Positions 35,205-47,450 of a stretch of 64,000 nucleotides of DNA are shown here, one piece after another; position 1 is the first letter of the stretch; each line of letters starts with the position of its first letter. A model generated the notes under the pieces. The model was not told the DNA's origin. It saw only the letters and a list, made by a program, of their open reading frames with translations, and made no database searches. The stretch comes from Gibbula magus (lineage: Eukaryota > Mollusca > Gastropoda > Trochida > Trochidae), in contig OW388296.1 in NCBI GenBank assembly GCA_936450465.1, positions 33,894,086 to 33,958,085 of the forward strand, written 5' to 3'. The translations under genes and the position numbers were made by a program.

Positions 35205-38200
35205 GAACTGAAGAAAATCGATAATTGCACATGAGGCGGAGAGTGCCGCTCTCGATTCGAGCTTGCAAGAACAGTGCCACGACTGACAAGATGAAAACAG
35301 ACTTCTTTTCCCTCGGATCAGCAGGGGTAGTTCGCCGTAATTAAATTTCGTGATTGTGGTTAAATGTAGAAATGCGTCGAGGTTAAAGCAAGGCCTCGCA
35401 GTTAATAAATGTTTAAACGCGTTCCCACTCTGTGACGGAATTCAAAGACCGTCTTCTCGACATGCGAGTCTAATTTCTCCGCTGCAGCTAAATATTGTCA
35501 TGTCGATGTCAATGAACTCGGCGTCAACCCAAGGTCACGATGACCTTGGCATGCACGCGCATTCCGTAACCATCTACAATACGAGAAGTTGAGTGACGTT
35601 GTGTTATAATGATTACGGGTCACGGTAACACTTACACAATAGTTGGAAGCATGCCAGACATTCATCCCCTTGACGAGCAACCAGGGCCATTAGATAGACG
35701 CAACATGCAAATCGTGGCCTATTGGTTCGCTCGTACGATGTAAATTATTGCGGTAGATTTCCCCATGCAGAAGATATTTGACATGAAGCTATGGCCTTAC
35801 TGGTACTATTTATTCAAATATTCATCTGTATTGCAGCCTGGTTGTTGAAACAGAATAAGCCTTGAAACAAACGCCGCTTTAGACGTACACACGTGTCGTT
35901 GATAACCAAGTCCGTTAAAACGGAAATGCGTATAAGTATACTTGTATCGTTGTCAACGTTTTCGCTTCTAAGATGTATCAATGATAATGAACCGATTTAC
36001 TGACACGCTAAAAATTGTGTTTTATGCGAAAACAACAATTTTGTTGAACAGTGACACATGTGTGTTTTATAAAAGAACTTCATAATCATCATCATCATCA
36101 TCGTCATCACCATCGTCGTCATCACACTCATCGTCACCATCATCATTATGTTTATTATAATTGACAATACGTATTTTGGAATTCGTACTATTTTCTTGAT
36201 TCTCCAATTATGTTCGTTTACCAGTGTTTGTTATTACCTTCTTGAGATACGTGACTCTAACATTATTATACTAAATAAAGGGTTTTGGTAACTAGAAAAG
36301 TGTTTAGACTCGAATATATATATTTAATATATATTTGCACGTGCGTAAAACATTTATTGTAAGGTTAAACATTTCACGATCTGTTCTCCTGTAAACTCAA
36401 TTGTTTCAGCTGATTTTATAAAAACAATTGAAAGAAAAGTTGTACAAGAATATTTAGCAAGTTGTGTCCATGTTTCTATGTTAAACCAGGTTTCTACAAG
36501 CAATTATTAGATAAATGATAACGTGTTTTAAAGACTCTTTAACCAATGGTGGTTCCAATACATGATTTTTTTTAAAACTGCGAATAATAAATTTATTTTA
36601 TGAAAATTAATTCTCAAGACCCAGGCCAGTAGCGTCATTAAAGTCGCTGTGGTCAGATGTCCAGTTCATATGTCCGTGCCAACATGGTATCTGGTTATTT
36701 ATGATTCACATGGATTGTTCACTCCATAATGGTCGATTTATGACGTAATCCTCTCAAGATGACCATTGTGACGTAATAGGCCTAAATAACCGGACAAATC
36801 CGGAACGCATTAGTGACCACTGTTAGTGACCAGAACTGCGCAGTTTGTGTCTGAGTCAAGCGGTGTGCTCCCTCTCTCTGCTCCTGACTACACTTAAAGG
36901 TCACGTTTAGGTTTCGCAAATATTCAATGTCTATGAGTAATGGGTTTCTGTAAATGAAATCGACATATGGCTTCCTCTGGTAGGAACTAGGAAATGTAAG
37001 GCGAAGATCGGAGAGAAGCTTGTTATTTCTTTGTGTATATTTCAACATGTGTTGAAATCATGTAATAGAGTCTTTATGTTCATAAACTAATTAAAGCAAT
37101 TTCATTTTAATTAAATTTTATTTTAATCAGTAACAGTGGTAATTAGAATACAGAAATCGTGCATATACATCTACATCGACATGTATGGTGTGTAGGCCTA
37201 TTTGTTGAAATGTTACATAAATATAATTAGCGATAGTTTAACAGCATTTGTTCATTATTATTTCGTTTGTCCAACAAATAGTTGTAACCTCGTCGTGATA
37301 ATTAAGTTAAAACGTAAAACGCTGGAAAAGAAATAAACCAGACCTCATTTTATTATTTTATACTACATATGTCAACAAGACCGCATTTACATGCGAAAGA
37401 TACTATTTCATAACGATGAGTATTTATTACTATTTCAGATCTCTCTGTAGGGAATTATGTTCTTCGTACACCCATAAGTTATCTTCTTGTACTCATAAAG
37501 CAATGAAGTATTTGAAGCAATTTCCACGTCAAAACGCCAGTTGCTCCAACGTCCATTTCAAACTTCTCGGCTTTGTGCACTTGAGTATGGAACGCTTACT
37601 AATGAAGTCAATGAGTTCACGGAGATCGATCCTGAAAGTTCACCTCTCTCTGCCAAGTCGATGATCACTCAAGCGTGAATAAATCTGTCAACAACAAAAC
37701 CGTGACCAATTCCCACGCTCTCAAGATGGCGTCCCTCGAACCGGATATTACGTCACAGTTTACCCTGTGGGCCACTCTGCCACGTGGGTCGTTTACGAAA
37801 TGTTGTTTACGAGTTCGGTAGTTTATCACGGAAAGTGTCTTTGTCACAGCATCAATGAACAGCGTGATTAGAGCATGCACTCCGGAATAGGCGGTAATTA
37901 AGGTGACATTCAGAGCGCACGAGAGCGTTAGGTGGTTTATTGTAATGTACTGGTACAGAATAAACGACCTTTTAAAAGGGTCGTCCTCGTATGCTCCGTC
38001 TGATTGTTATTGTAATAAAAGATAAAATGATTGTTAGAATCATTGTTAGAGGATGATTGTCTGTGGAAATATACGAGAGTGTCCTTGATATTGTGTAGTC
38101 CGAACGTGCGGGAATACGACTCTGCTAATGGTATGATGATGAAAATGAGGACATGAGACCTTGGGAATAGTGTTTCCATGGTGACTAATATTACTATAGC

Positions 38201-38723
38201 ATGATTATATCTACATGGTTACAAGTATTATTGCTGTATTTGGGGTCACAGGCAGGTCAAGGATATACGTCGTCTCTGAAATAAAAATGTAAGCCAAAAC
38301 ATTTCAAAGTTTAAAACAAATGAAAATAAATTAAAACGGAGCTTCTGAGATTTATTCATTTCTCTTTTGTCTTATCGAAGAGTTGCCTAGGTTCTTGTAA
38401 TTACAGGTCTGGGTGACATGCTGGAAGCATTTAGCAATTCCATTAAGTAATCTTTAGATTAAATAATCTGAACAATGTAACCTTGAAGTCTCGCTGCATG
38501 TCACAAACATGTTGACAACTATAAATAAACAAATACCCTACATAACATACTTAGGGTTACATTGTCACATCATGTCAATTATTCAAGTTCCTTTCAATGC
38601 GTGTATTTATATTAGTAGACGATAGTCGATAAGTAACTTTAGTAAGTATTTAAGTTCTATACCTAATGAACCGGGGCAAAGTTTGGAAAGAAGTAAACAC
38701 TTACGTAACAAACTTATTACCCT
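35205..38723. other. No gene seen
   Basis: Frames at 35350-35592, 36782-37048, 37416-37664 and 37665-37880 are open without recognisable domains. A CAT microsatellite lies at 36081. Confidence 0.45.
36081..36149 (+). repeat. CAT/CGT trinucleotide microsatellite
   Basis: Imperfect ATC units with CGTC and ACC substitutions. No coding frame. Confidence 0.85.
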
Positions 38724-38960
38724 TTAAAGGGACTGAAGCAGGTTTTTTGGCACATTTTTTTTCCCAATTTCCCATTTATATTGATTGTTTATGTAATTTA
38801 TATTTATTTTAGAGGGTAAAACATCTTATTACACTAACTTTAATCATAGTGTTAATAACGGTGTTGCGTATAAAGCAAGAACTGCATGGCCATCATTTTA
38901 ATGTAAAAACAAATTATTATTTAGAATTACAATTACAATAAAGTAATACGTATCTGTCCT
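38724..38960. mobile_element. MITE family 2, inverted partial copy
   Basis: TTAAAGGGACTGAAGC, then AATTTCCCATTT, AGAGGGTAAAACATCTTATT and AATAACGGTGTTGCG match the reverse complement of the right two-thirds of the 10.3 kb copy. The other terminal repeat is missing. Confidence 0.65.
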
Positions 38961-40194
38961 ATTAATAAAGTTTGAAAGATCACTTTCAGTGATATATTCT
39001 ATCATGATATACTCTTATATATTTTGTCCTTAAGATAAATAATCATTATGAACGTATACTAAAAATGAGGATGGTATTTCTATATTTTGTCATTTTGGAG
39101 ATTTAACTCGTTAGGGTATCTGGACTTGCAAACAAAATAAGTATTTTGTTTACGACCGAAAGCTACAACTATACACGTGAATAAAACAGAAATTAAAACC
39201 ATGGAAAATGTTGTTAAAGAACGTTTTTTCAATACACTGGGAAAATATAATATCATTATGACAACTTTGAAGTCGTGTACTCGTTTCAACTGAGGTAACC
39301 TATGGTTGCTATGGGTTGCTATGGTAAACATTGTCTTCCGTGTTATTCCCACATTTCATATTACCTAGGTCATATCAAACCTGTTATTATCATCAATATG
39401 AAGTATTTACCAAAACAACATTATATAACAACATCAATCAACAACCACGTGACAACGGTTGCCAAGGGCTACGCAGCCACAATGAAACTAATCAAGCCTT
39501 CATGCCCTTGTTTACACTGTCTCGCAGAGGAAATGTTGTTTGTTTATGTCTGTATTAGGAATACGGAACTACTTTAGCTTGTTCCTTTTTGCGTACTTAA
39601 AAACATTCGGTTCATTAACATATCCTCATTCGATAATATCAGTTTATGGTAAAATATAATAATATAATTTAAACATACCAAATGTAGATATTAATTATCC
39701 ATTATCGTTTTATTTCTTATCGGTTCATTTTTAATGGCTTCAGATCATTCGAAAACGTGGATCGACATGTAAATAATTCGTTTAATGGTGAATATTTGTA
39801 ATGGGTATTTTTTAAAGATAATTACCCATTGAGTGTAATGCTTCAACCATTTATATTAATGTAAAATATTTAAAATAAAAAATAAAATGAAATAAAATAA
39901 AATTGATTGTAATGTCTTTACCCATTATTTTGATTTATCTGTACAATTTTTTCATTTCATATCCATCAATGTATGTTATTGTTTATCATTGTATAGCATT
40001 GCTATAACTTATTATCCAAAAAAATTCAGTGACAAAATAAATGTAAGATATTGCATTTGCTGTAGTAAAATAAGAATCATAGATTTTCAAAATCATAAGT
40101 TTCATTTCGACGTTCATTAAAATATGTTGTAGACCACAGTTGTAAAGCAAGAACATAAAATTTATGTTAAATTCCCCTCAAATAACTTTCATTT
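38961..40194. other. No gene seen
   Basis: Overlapping open frames near 39080-39577 on both strands lack motifs; an AAATAAAATGAAATAAAAT low-complexity patch lies near 39875-39903. Confidence 0.5.
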
Positions 40195-41590
40195 TTAGCT
40201 CATCAGGCCTGAAAAGCCCGATGGGCTTATGGCATGGCATGGCGTCCGGCGTCCGTCCGTCCGTCCGTCCGTCTGCCGTCCATCCGTCTGTAAACCTTTC
40301 GCTTTTTCGACTTCTTCTCCAGAACCAATGACTCTAGAAAGCTGAAAACCTATTTTCATCTTCTTCTCCAGTTTCAGAAGGTCTAGAGAGCTGTGTGCAG
40401 ACTCCTTAGCCTATGGGGATTCTAAATTGTAGATTTCGTGACCCCGTGACCCCAAATGGGGTCGCAGGGGTCACATCCTTAAAAACCTATTTTCATCTTC
40501 ATCTCCGGTTTCAGAAGGTCTAGAGAGCTGAAAAGTTGTGTGCATACTCCTTGGCCAATGGGGATTCTAAATTGTAGATTTCGTGACCCCATGACCCCAA
40601 ATGGGGTCACATCCTTAAAAACCTATTTTCATCTTCATCTCCAGTTCCAAAAGTTCTAGAGAGCTGAAAAGTTGTGTGCAGACTCCTTGCCCAATGGGGA
40701 TTCTAATTTGTAGATTTCGTGACCCCAAAACCCCAAATGGGGTCACAGGGGTCACACTTTAAAAACCTATTTTCATCTTCTTCTCCAGTTCCAAAAGGTC
40801 TAGAGAGCTAAAAAAAATTGTGCAGACTTCTTGGCCCATGGGGATTCTAAAAAGTAGATTTCGTGACCCCGTTACCCCAAATGGGATCACAGGGGTCACA
40901 TCCTTAAACACCTATTTTCATCTTCTTCTCAAGTTCCAAAAGGTCTAGAGAGCTGACAATTTGTGTGCAGACTCCTTGGCCAATGGGGATTCTAAATTGT
41001 AGATTTCGTGACCCCAAGACCCCAAATGGGGTCACAAGGGTCACATCCTTAAAAACCTATTTTCATCTTCTTCTCCAGTTTCAAAAGGTCTGGAGAGCTG
41101 ACAAGTTGTGTGCAGACTCCTTGGCCAATGGGGATTCTAAATTGTAGATTTCGTGACCCCGTGACCCCAAATGGGGTCACAGGGGTCACATCCATAAAAA
41201 CCTATTTTCATCTTCTTCTCCAGTTCCAGAAGGTCAAGAGAGCTGAAAATTTGTGTGCAGACTACTTGGCCAATGGGGATTCTAAATTGTAGATTTCGTG
41301 ACCCCATGACCCCAAATGGGGTCACAGGGATCACATCCTTAAAAACCTATTTTCATCTTCTTCTCCAGTTCCAAAAGGTCAAGAGAGCTGAAAAGTTGTG
41401 TGTAGACTCCTTGGCCAATGGGGATTCTAAATTGTAGATTGTGTGACCTTGTGACCCCAAATGGGGTCACATTGGTCATGATCTAATAACCTATCTTTTG
41501 CTTGTAAACAATAACTTAAATAACTTAAATATTCAACTTGAGATAGTAACTCAATGAAAATCTGATGAGCTACAGAGCCCATGGCTCTAT
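40195..41590 (+). mobile_element. Terminal-inverted-repeat element containing a 145-bp array
   Basis: Left TAGCTCATCAG (40196-40206) is the exact complement of right CTGATGAGCTA (41562-41572). Near each end is a small palindrome (AGCCCGATGGGCT at the left, GAGCCCATGGCTC at the right), and at the left is a GTCC/CCGT run (40247-40282). The interior is a tandem array. Elements with this TTAGCTCA...TGAGCTA architecture and CCGTCCGT starts are widespread in molluscs as I recall. No transposase, so non-autonomous. Confidence 0.65.
40349..41500 (+). repeat. 145-bp tandem repeat, about eight units
   Basis: The CCTATTTTCATCTTC landmark occurs at 40349, 40486, 40622, 40766, 40911, 41056, 41201 and 41346, with a decayed ninth at 41491. 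The first spacings are 137 and 136, the rest 144-145. Units contain TTCGTGACCCC and ATGGGGTCAC, an inverted pair able to form a hairpin. Because 145 is not a multiple of three, the 60-residue frames across it are spurious. Confidence 0.92.
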
Positions 41591-42559
41591 TTTTATAGTC
41601 ATAGAACTTAACGTTAATGTTTAATATTTCTTTCTTATTCCCTTTTTAATGTCAGATATCGAATCATTTTTACTGTGTATGTGTAGGGAAAACATGCTTT
41701 TATATTCGCCATTTGATGCCTCGCAAGCTAAATGAAAACCAGATCGAACCCTTCAACAAAGTGAAATTAATCCGACTTTCCTTTTATCGAAAACATTGTA
41801 CTTAAAGCTTAGGGTAACGTATAAACAAGTATTAATCAAGAACACCATGTCCCAAGAAAGCATTACATTGACTTCTCCGACTTTTAGGTCAATGTCAAAG
41901 AGAGGTCAATCGATTAGGGAGGCGTCTGTTTTCTTTTGGATGAATTTACGACTGTCGACACCGTGACCGGAAGTGGATGCCACGAACACAATTCAAGCAC
42001 ATACAATCACACTACTATGGCATCCGGTCATGCGCAAACGGAGCATTAAGGACAATGAAATTATTTTGGTTTCCGGTCATGCGCAGACGATGAATTTAGT
42101 CATGTCGATTTGGCCTTTACAACAAGGCGATTTATTATCATATTTGTTATGAATGATGATTTTTCTCACGTAGGCCTTGCACAATCGATATAATATGCGG
42201 AGAATAATCCCGAAATATGATGTATGGGCACACGAGAAAATTTTGTTTGGCGTTGTTGTTCAGTCGGATTACAGCCATTTCTGTTTATCAATTACATATA
42301 GTTATAAGAACATGGTTAATAAGATTAGTATTTTTCAAGTTTCGAAAGTTATTAAATGTTCCTTGTTAACCATTTCTTTATAAACGTTAACGACGCTCAT
42401 TGCATTATATAATCCTTCAAAGTCACTGGTCTTATATAGCAATTGGGCCTGATATTACCAATACCAGTCAATTGATTTTAAACACTGTACTCATTTTAAT
42501 TTAAGAATTACTTGCATAAAATGCTTAATAAATTAATCAGGAAATGCATCCAAGTCGCA
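41591..42559. other. No gene seen
   Basis: TCCGGTCATGCGCA occurs twice (about 42025 and 42071), resembling half of an NRF-1 site; no gene start nearby was recognised. Confidence 0.45.
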
Positions 42560-42815
42560 TTGTTCTAGCTGTAAAAAAAAATTTCCTTACTTACTATCTC
42601 AGTTAGTCAATTGTTTTCTTATGATATTTATTTTATTGTATAAATGTGTTTTAAATATCTTTGTATATGATTTTAAATGAAGAATAGTGTCCCGTAGGCC
42701 ATGCTTGGCCGAGCAACATACACAATTTTATTTTATTTATATATCATTGTCATCATTATCCGATGTTGTATGTTGTGCGACACTTTAATAAACTATTTTT
42801 CTTCTTCTTCTTATG
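42560..42815 (+). mobile_element. Probable LINE 3' tail
   Basis: Contains TAGGCCATGCTTGGCC and later TTTAATAAACT followed by a CTT run (about 42795-42812), resembling a LINE end with a hairpin and poly(A) signal. No ORF2 remnant seen. Confidence 0.35.
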
Positions 42816-42957
42816 TAACGGTATTCATTATCTGCCGTTTTTCTTGTGAACTTGTAAATTAATTTTGATGTAAATCCTTCTAATTTCTTAGAGTATGCCT
42901 TAAACCAAATGAGAAATTAATGTTATCTCTGTCCTACAAATGTATGTACATTCCTTG

Positions 42958-43041
42958 TCTTACACTAAGACTCTGATAAAAGTATTTATCCTGAAAATAT
43001 CACCATGTTATTAAATATTAAAAAGGAGACTATGAGAAATG
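42958..43041. mobile_element. MITE family 1, left half leading into a satellite
   Basis: GTCTTACACTAAGACTCTG, CTGAAAATATCACC and AAAAAGGAGACTATGAG are the family's left half. Instead of continuing to its right end, the sequence enters the 92-bp array at 43042, whose unit begins with the MITE's inner AGAGGCTCCTTT segment. Confidence 0.7.
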
Positions 43042-43690
43042 GATTTCAGAAAACAGAGGCTCCTTTCCAATATTATTTTCAGAATCGAAATGTCAGACAG
43101 GTACAGTAAATGCTTGTTTTTCCATAGTCTGTTGATTTCAGAAAACAGAGCCTCCTTTCCAATATTTTTTTCAGAATCGAAATGTCAGACAGGTACAGTA
43201 AATGCTTGTTTTTCCATAGTCTGTTGATTTCAGAAAACAGAGCCTCCTTTCCAATATTTTTTTCAGAATCAAAATGTCAGACAGGTACAGTAAATGCTTG
43301 TTTTTCCATAGTCTGTTGATTTCAGAAAACAGAGCCTCCTTTCCAATATTTTTTTCAGAATCAAAATGTCAGACAAGTACAGTAAATGCGTGTTTTTCCA
43401 TAGTCTGTTGATTTCAGAAAACAGAGCCTCCTTTCCAATATTTTTTTCAGAATCGAAATGTCAGACAGGTACAGTAAATGCTTGTTTTTCCATAGTCTGT
43501 TGATTTCAGAAAACAGAGCCTCCTTTCTAATATTTTTTTCAGAATCAAAATGTCAGACAGGTACAGTAAATGCTTGTTTTTCCATAGTCTGTTGATTTCA
43601 GAAAACAGAGCCTCCTTTCCAATATTTTTTTCAGAATCAAAATGTCAGACAAGTACAGTAAATGCGTGTTTTTCCATAGTCTATTGAGTC
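43042..43690 (+). repeat. 92-bp satellite array, seven units, derived from MITE family 1
   Basis: Units start at 43042, 43134, 43226, 43318, 43410, 43502 and 43594, exactly 92 bases apart, differing by only a few bases. Each holds GATTTCAGAAAACAGAG, CTCCTTTCCAATATT, TCAGACAGGTACAG and CCATAGTCTGTT. The first unit still has the GAGGCTCC of the MITE; later units read GAGCCTCC. The frame 43039-43227 is not a gene. Confidence 0.92.
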
Positions 43691-44164
43691 TGTTTAACGG
43701 CGAATGTGCTCTGTAAGAATTATTTACTATAAATGAGAGTTATAAGAGGAGAAGACTTTTTAAATAAGTAAAACTGTCGTTCCATGACATGGCTTGGTAG
43801 ACTCACGTTTAGTCTCTTATATGACAACAATTTTTTAATTAAAAGGGAAAATATATAATTTCATAAACCAAGCTCTTTACTTTTGTTCTAGATTTGCCTT
43901 TGCTTTATTCTTATTTAACATGGATGACAGACTCAGACTATGAGCGAACGAAAAATCTGGGGTTTTCGTGCTGAAGTGGGCGTATATTGCGTTGGTCGCA
44001 GTTACCTTCTAAATGGCATTGGTGTAAGCGAGTCACGTTTTCAAACTCGTGCCTTACGTTTTTAAAATCTGGAGGATATGACCATAACAAGGTTAAAAGG
44101 GTTTTTCAATTAAAAGAACATCTTTTGTGTTGTTTGGGGTCACTTGTGCTAAACGTTATAAATT

Positions 44165-44310
44165 GTGTTTTGTTATCGAGAAGTACTGACCATTGCCGAA
44201 ATTACCATTTTGATCTTAGTCGACTCAGTATACCGACGATATAAAGGTAACATATCGATTTCTGATCGAAAACCGGACAATGCTCCGCGTGTGGCGCGCG
44301 TCAATTAGAA
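44165..44310 (+). repeat. Dispersed repeat family 5, copy 1
   Basis: TTATCGAGAAGTACTGACC, GACGATATAAAGG, CTGATCGAAAACCGGACAATG and a TCAATTAGAAAA end match 56.53-56.66 kb in the same orientation. No terminal repeats seen. Confidence 0.5.
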
Positions 44311-44625
44311 AACTTTAAGTTGATAATGTTTAATAGGTCCTATAACTACTGTGCTTGTAAATGGAACGAGTAGTTTCGGTTTCTGCACAGGTATACATAA
44401 TGATGTTGCTCGATTTTAATTGGAAACTAGTAATTATTATATTTTTGACAATTGGGGATTAAAAGGCAAGTTGAGTGAAATTATTTGAACTGATATCAGC
44501 ACATATCGTATGTTGGCATGTATTAAGCCAATTTTCTTTATTCCATGTGTTTTTTGTTTGTAGATGATGTAGAATATCATAAAGTAAATAAAGATGGGAA
44601 AAAATCTTTACTTAATCATATTTCA

Positions 44626-44780
44626 TTTTTTAAGGTCAACAGGAAGGAGCGGACATCCTTAAATCTGACAACTTTACAGAGAGAGACATTGTTTATTTTT
44701 GTCTCATTTCGTACATTCAAAAATATTTCAATTATACATAAATTAAAAATGTAAAAGCCGCCAAAAGGCTACAAGAGACA
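44626..44780 (-). mobile_element. Fragment related to the LINE at 45.8 kb
   Basis: 44626-44678 matches 45759-45811 almost base for base (53 bp, same orientation). It is followed by AAAGCCGCCAAAAGGCT, a pattern like the closing hairpins of LINE tails. Probably a second 5'-truncated or internally deleted copy. Confidence 0.5.
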
Positions 44781-44832
44781 ATACATTAAGATCTCATATA
44801 ATACTATAATACATATAATTGGAGAAAGAAAA

Positions 44833-45440
44833 AAAAACACACACACACACACACACACCCACACATATGTATACAATACATACATATACGCACATACCCA
44901 TACATTAGTACATTAGTGCATTAGTACCTGTCTACACCACATACATACATATACCCATACATTAGTACATTAGTATATTAGTATGCACATACATGTATAC
45001 ACTACACACATATACGCGCATATCCATACGTTAGCACATTATACATACACACATACTAAGATACACACATACACACATACATACATACATCATGCATACA
45101 TACTCTTCCTCCCTTCAAACTCTCATATTAACTCAACATCATTCATCAGGTCCCAACATCCAGCCATACATAATCTGCCACTCACCCACTACTCAGCCCT
45201 CATTCTTTACACTTATATATGTACATTCTCACTGTCTACCCATATCAATCGCCAACCACCACCAAACACTCACATTCACACCCTCACAGAACACACTCAC
45301 ATACTCCCTTACACACCGATACAAATCCATCCACTCTCTCAGCCACTCACTGAGGTATATACTCTATCAATCAACATACAATACATACTCACACACCCAT
45401 ACACTTACCTACACATCAAAACATACATCCATAGACACTC
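44833..45440 (+). repeat. CA- and CATA-rich simple sequence block
   Basis: Starts with a pure (AC) run at about 44838-44860, then alternates CATACATA, TACGCACATAC and ATTAGTACATTAG motifs, fading into CA/CT-rich DNA. It lies between two same-orientation copies of a 53-bp LINE segment. A long open frame on the plus strand (44983-45606) reflects low complexity and the antisense of the LINE, not a gene. Confidence 0.8.
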
Positions 45441-45470
45441 CAACCTTACAAATACTTTCTTTTTTACATT

Positions 45471-45812
45471 TTATATATTGTTTAAAAGTCTTCTTCTTCG
45501 CATAAACATGTTAAAAACACATTCAACTAAAAGGTGCTGGATGCCATCACAAGTCATTAATTTATTGTTTTTCTCAGCTGATGAGAGGTCCGCAATGTTC
45601 TCTTGAATACAGTCACTTCTAAGTAAGGGATATCTTAGATCATCATACATTGGACAGTCAATCAGGAAATGAACTTCATCCTCTAGAGTATCACAAAAGG
45701 GGCACTTCCGTAGATGTAGGGGTGTGGCAAGTTGTGTATACCTCCCAGATTCAATTGATTTTTTAAGGTCAACAGGAAGGAGCGGACATCCTTAAATCTG
45801 ACAACTTTACAT
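45471..45812 (-). pseudogene. 3' remnant of a second LINE ORF2
   Basis: Minus-strand reading without an ATG start: an IESGRY segment, then KCPFCDTLEDEVHFLIDC (CX2CX7HX4C) and CPMYDDLRYPLL, ending in MRRRRLLNNI and a stop at 45471-45473. It is the same domain type as at 14.5 kb but a clearly different sequence. A stop and frame change near 45784 break it upstream. Confidence 0.72.
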
Positions 45813-46085
45813 GTGATAACTGAACGCAACAGGATGAGACACGCTTAACGGATTCTCTTTAAGGTGGGCGTGTGAACAATAAATGAACTCATTACAATAT
45901 CTGAGGTACAAAGAACGCTGCGTCCCCCTCACCTGAGAGGCCAGGTGTGGCATTACCTGTATACCTTGCGTCTCCCCGTCACGGTTTGGATACCTAGACT
46001 AGGTGCGTGGGGGTTTGGGGAGAGAGGAGGATGTTACGATCACGGTTGGTGTGTCACGAAGGGATGCTTGTCTTTGTCAACCCCT

Positions 46086-46283
46086 CAACAATTCTTGAAC
46101 AATTCCGGAACAATTTCTAAACAATTCCTGAACAATTCATAAACAATTCCTGAACAATTTCTAAACCATTTCTGAACAATTCTAAACAATTCCTGAACAA
46201 TTCTAAACAATTCCTGAACACTTGGAAACAATCCCTGAACACTTTCTAAACAATCCCTGGACAATTCTTAAACAATTCCAGAA
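46086..46283 (+). repeat. 11-bp minisatellite, about 18 units
   Basis: AACAATTCCTG alternates with AACAATTCTAA and similar 10-12-base variants. Drift to AACAATCCCTG marks the right end. Confidence 0.9.
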
Positions 46284-46516
46284 AATGCAGGTCTATCTGA
46301 TTTATGATAAAATGGCCCGTACAAACCCAAGACCAACGAGAAAAAAGCAAACATTTCCTCTGAAATGTTTTTTTATTCACAATAAAGAAGTTGTTATCCA
46401 GACATTTTGCTTTAATTATGAATATACAAATTTGTCAATGTATGTACATCCAACGTTTCAAGGCCAATCTCACCAGTTTAATTAAAATATGTTCCCATCA
46501 ATAAACGCGACGCTAA

Positions 46517-46575
46517 TGCTTGCAATACTGCCGAAGCGGCGTTAAACATTAACTCACTATCTCATTCACTCTCCT
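46517..46575 (+). mobile_element. Possible SINE tail fragment
   Basis: CCGAAGCGGCGTTAAACAT followed by degenerate CTCA repeats looks like the ending of some molluscan SINEs. Short and unsupported by a head. Confidence 0.3.
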
Positions 46576-47050
46576 AACAATAAACGCATATTTGATGAAA
46601 TTAATACAACATCAGATGCCGAAAATATTTCAACATCATGTCAAAATATTTCAAGTCATCATTTTGAAGTTAAGCAAACTACCATGAGTCGACCTTCATC
46701 ATATTTAAATTCACCCTATAGAGGACACCTGGTCGCGGGCACTGACACATCTGACATCAATAACACACGTAGAACGTGAAAACATTACCAAATTACACCA
46801 AGAGTACATTCATAAATAATTCAAATCATGTTTATAATTATTAGCATCCAAAACGGGCTCCACAAGAGATATCAAGATCAGACAAGCCTCGAATATGTAT
46901 TTATTATATGACATCCCGTGTTGATTTTTAATTCAGAAGACATTCGGTAAATCCTTGTCTCGATATTTACCTCACATGATTCTGAAATTGACATTCTGTT
47001 TTTGAAGATTGACAGTTGTTTTGACAACAAGACACGGTAGATTCAGCCAA

Positions 47051-47450
47051 GTTGATATACATGTTACATGTACATTAAAAGTTGATATACATGTTACATG
47101 TACATTATAAGTTGATATACATGTTACATGTACATTATAAGTTGATATACATGTTACATGTGCATTATAAGTTGATATACATGTTGCATGTACATTATAA
47201 GTTGATATACATGTTACATGTACATTATAAGTTGTTATACATGTTACATGTACATTAATATATATTATAAGTTGATATACATGTTACATGTACATTATAA
47301 GTTGATATACATGTTACATGTACATTATAAGTTGATATACATGTTACATGTACATTATAAGTTGATGTACATGTTACATGTACATAATAAATTGATATAC
47401 ATGTTACATGTACATTATAAGTTGATATACATGTTTCATGTACATTATAA
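47051..47450 (+). repeat. 30-bp minisatellite, about 13 units
   Basis: GTTGATATACATGTTACATG starts every 30 bases from 47051; one 10-base insertion near 47257-47266 shifts the phase. Units are almost identical and each contains ACATGTTACATGTACAT, a near-palindrome. The repetitive plus- and minus-strand frames here are not genes. Confidence 0.93.

Noticed and set aside
36782..37880. Frames of 71-88 codons on both strands
   Set aside because: No motif, no clear splice context and no coding-like codon use.
40965..41437. Series of similar 60-codon frames that look like a repeat protein
   Set aside because: Each is confined to about one 145-bp unit and shifts frame between units, so no repeat protein can be encoded.
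44983..45606. 207-codon plus-strand frame rich in His, Thr and Tyr
   Set aside because: It spans the CA/CATA simple-sequence block and runs antisense through a LINE remnant.
40349..47450. CRISPR-like appearance of regular arrays
   Set aside because: The arrays have no unique spacers between repeats and the genome is eukaryotic.
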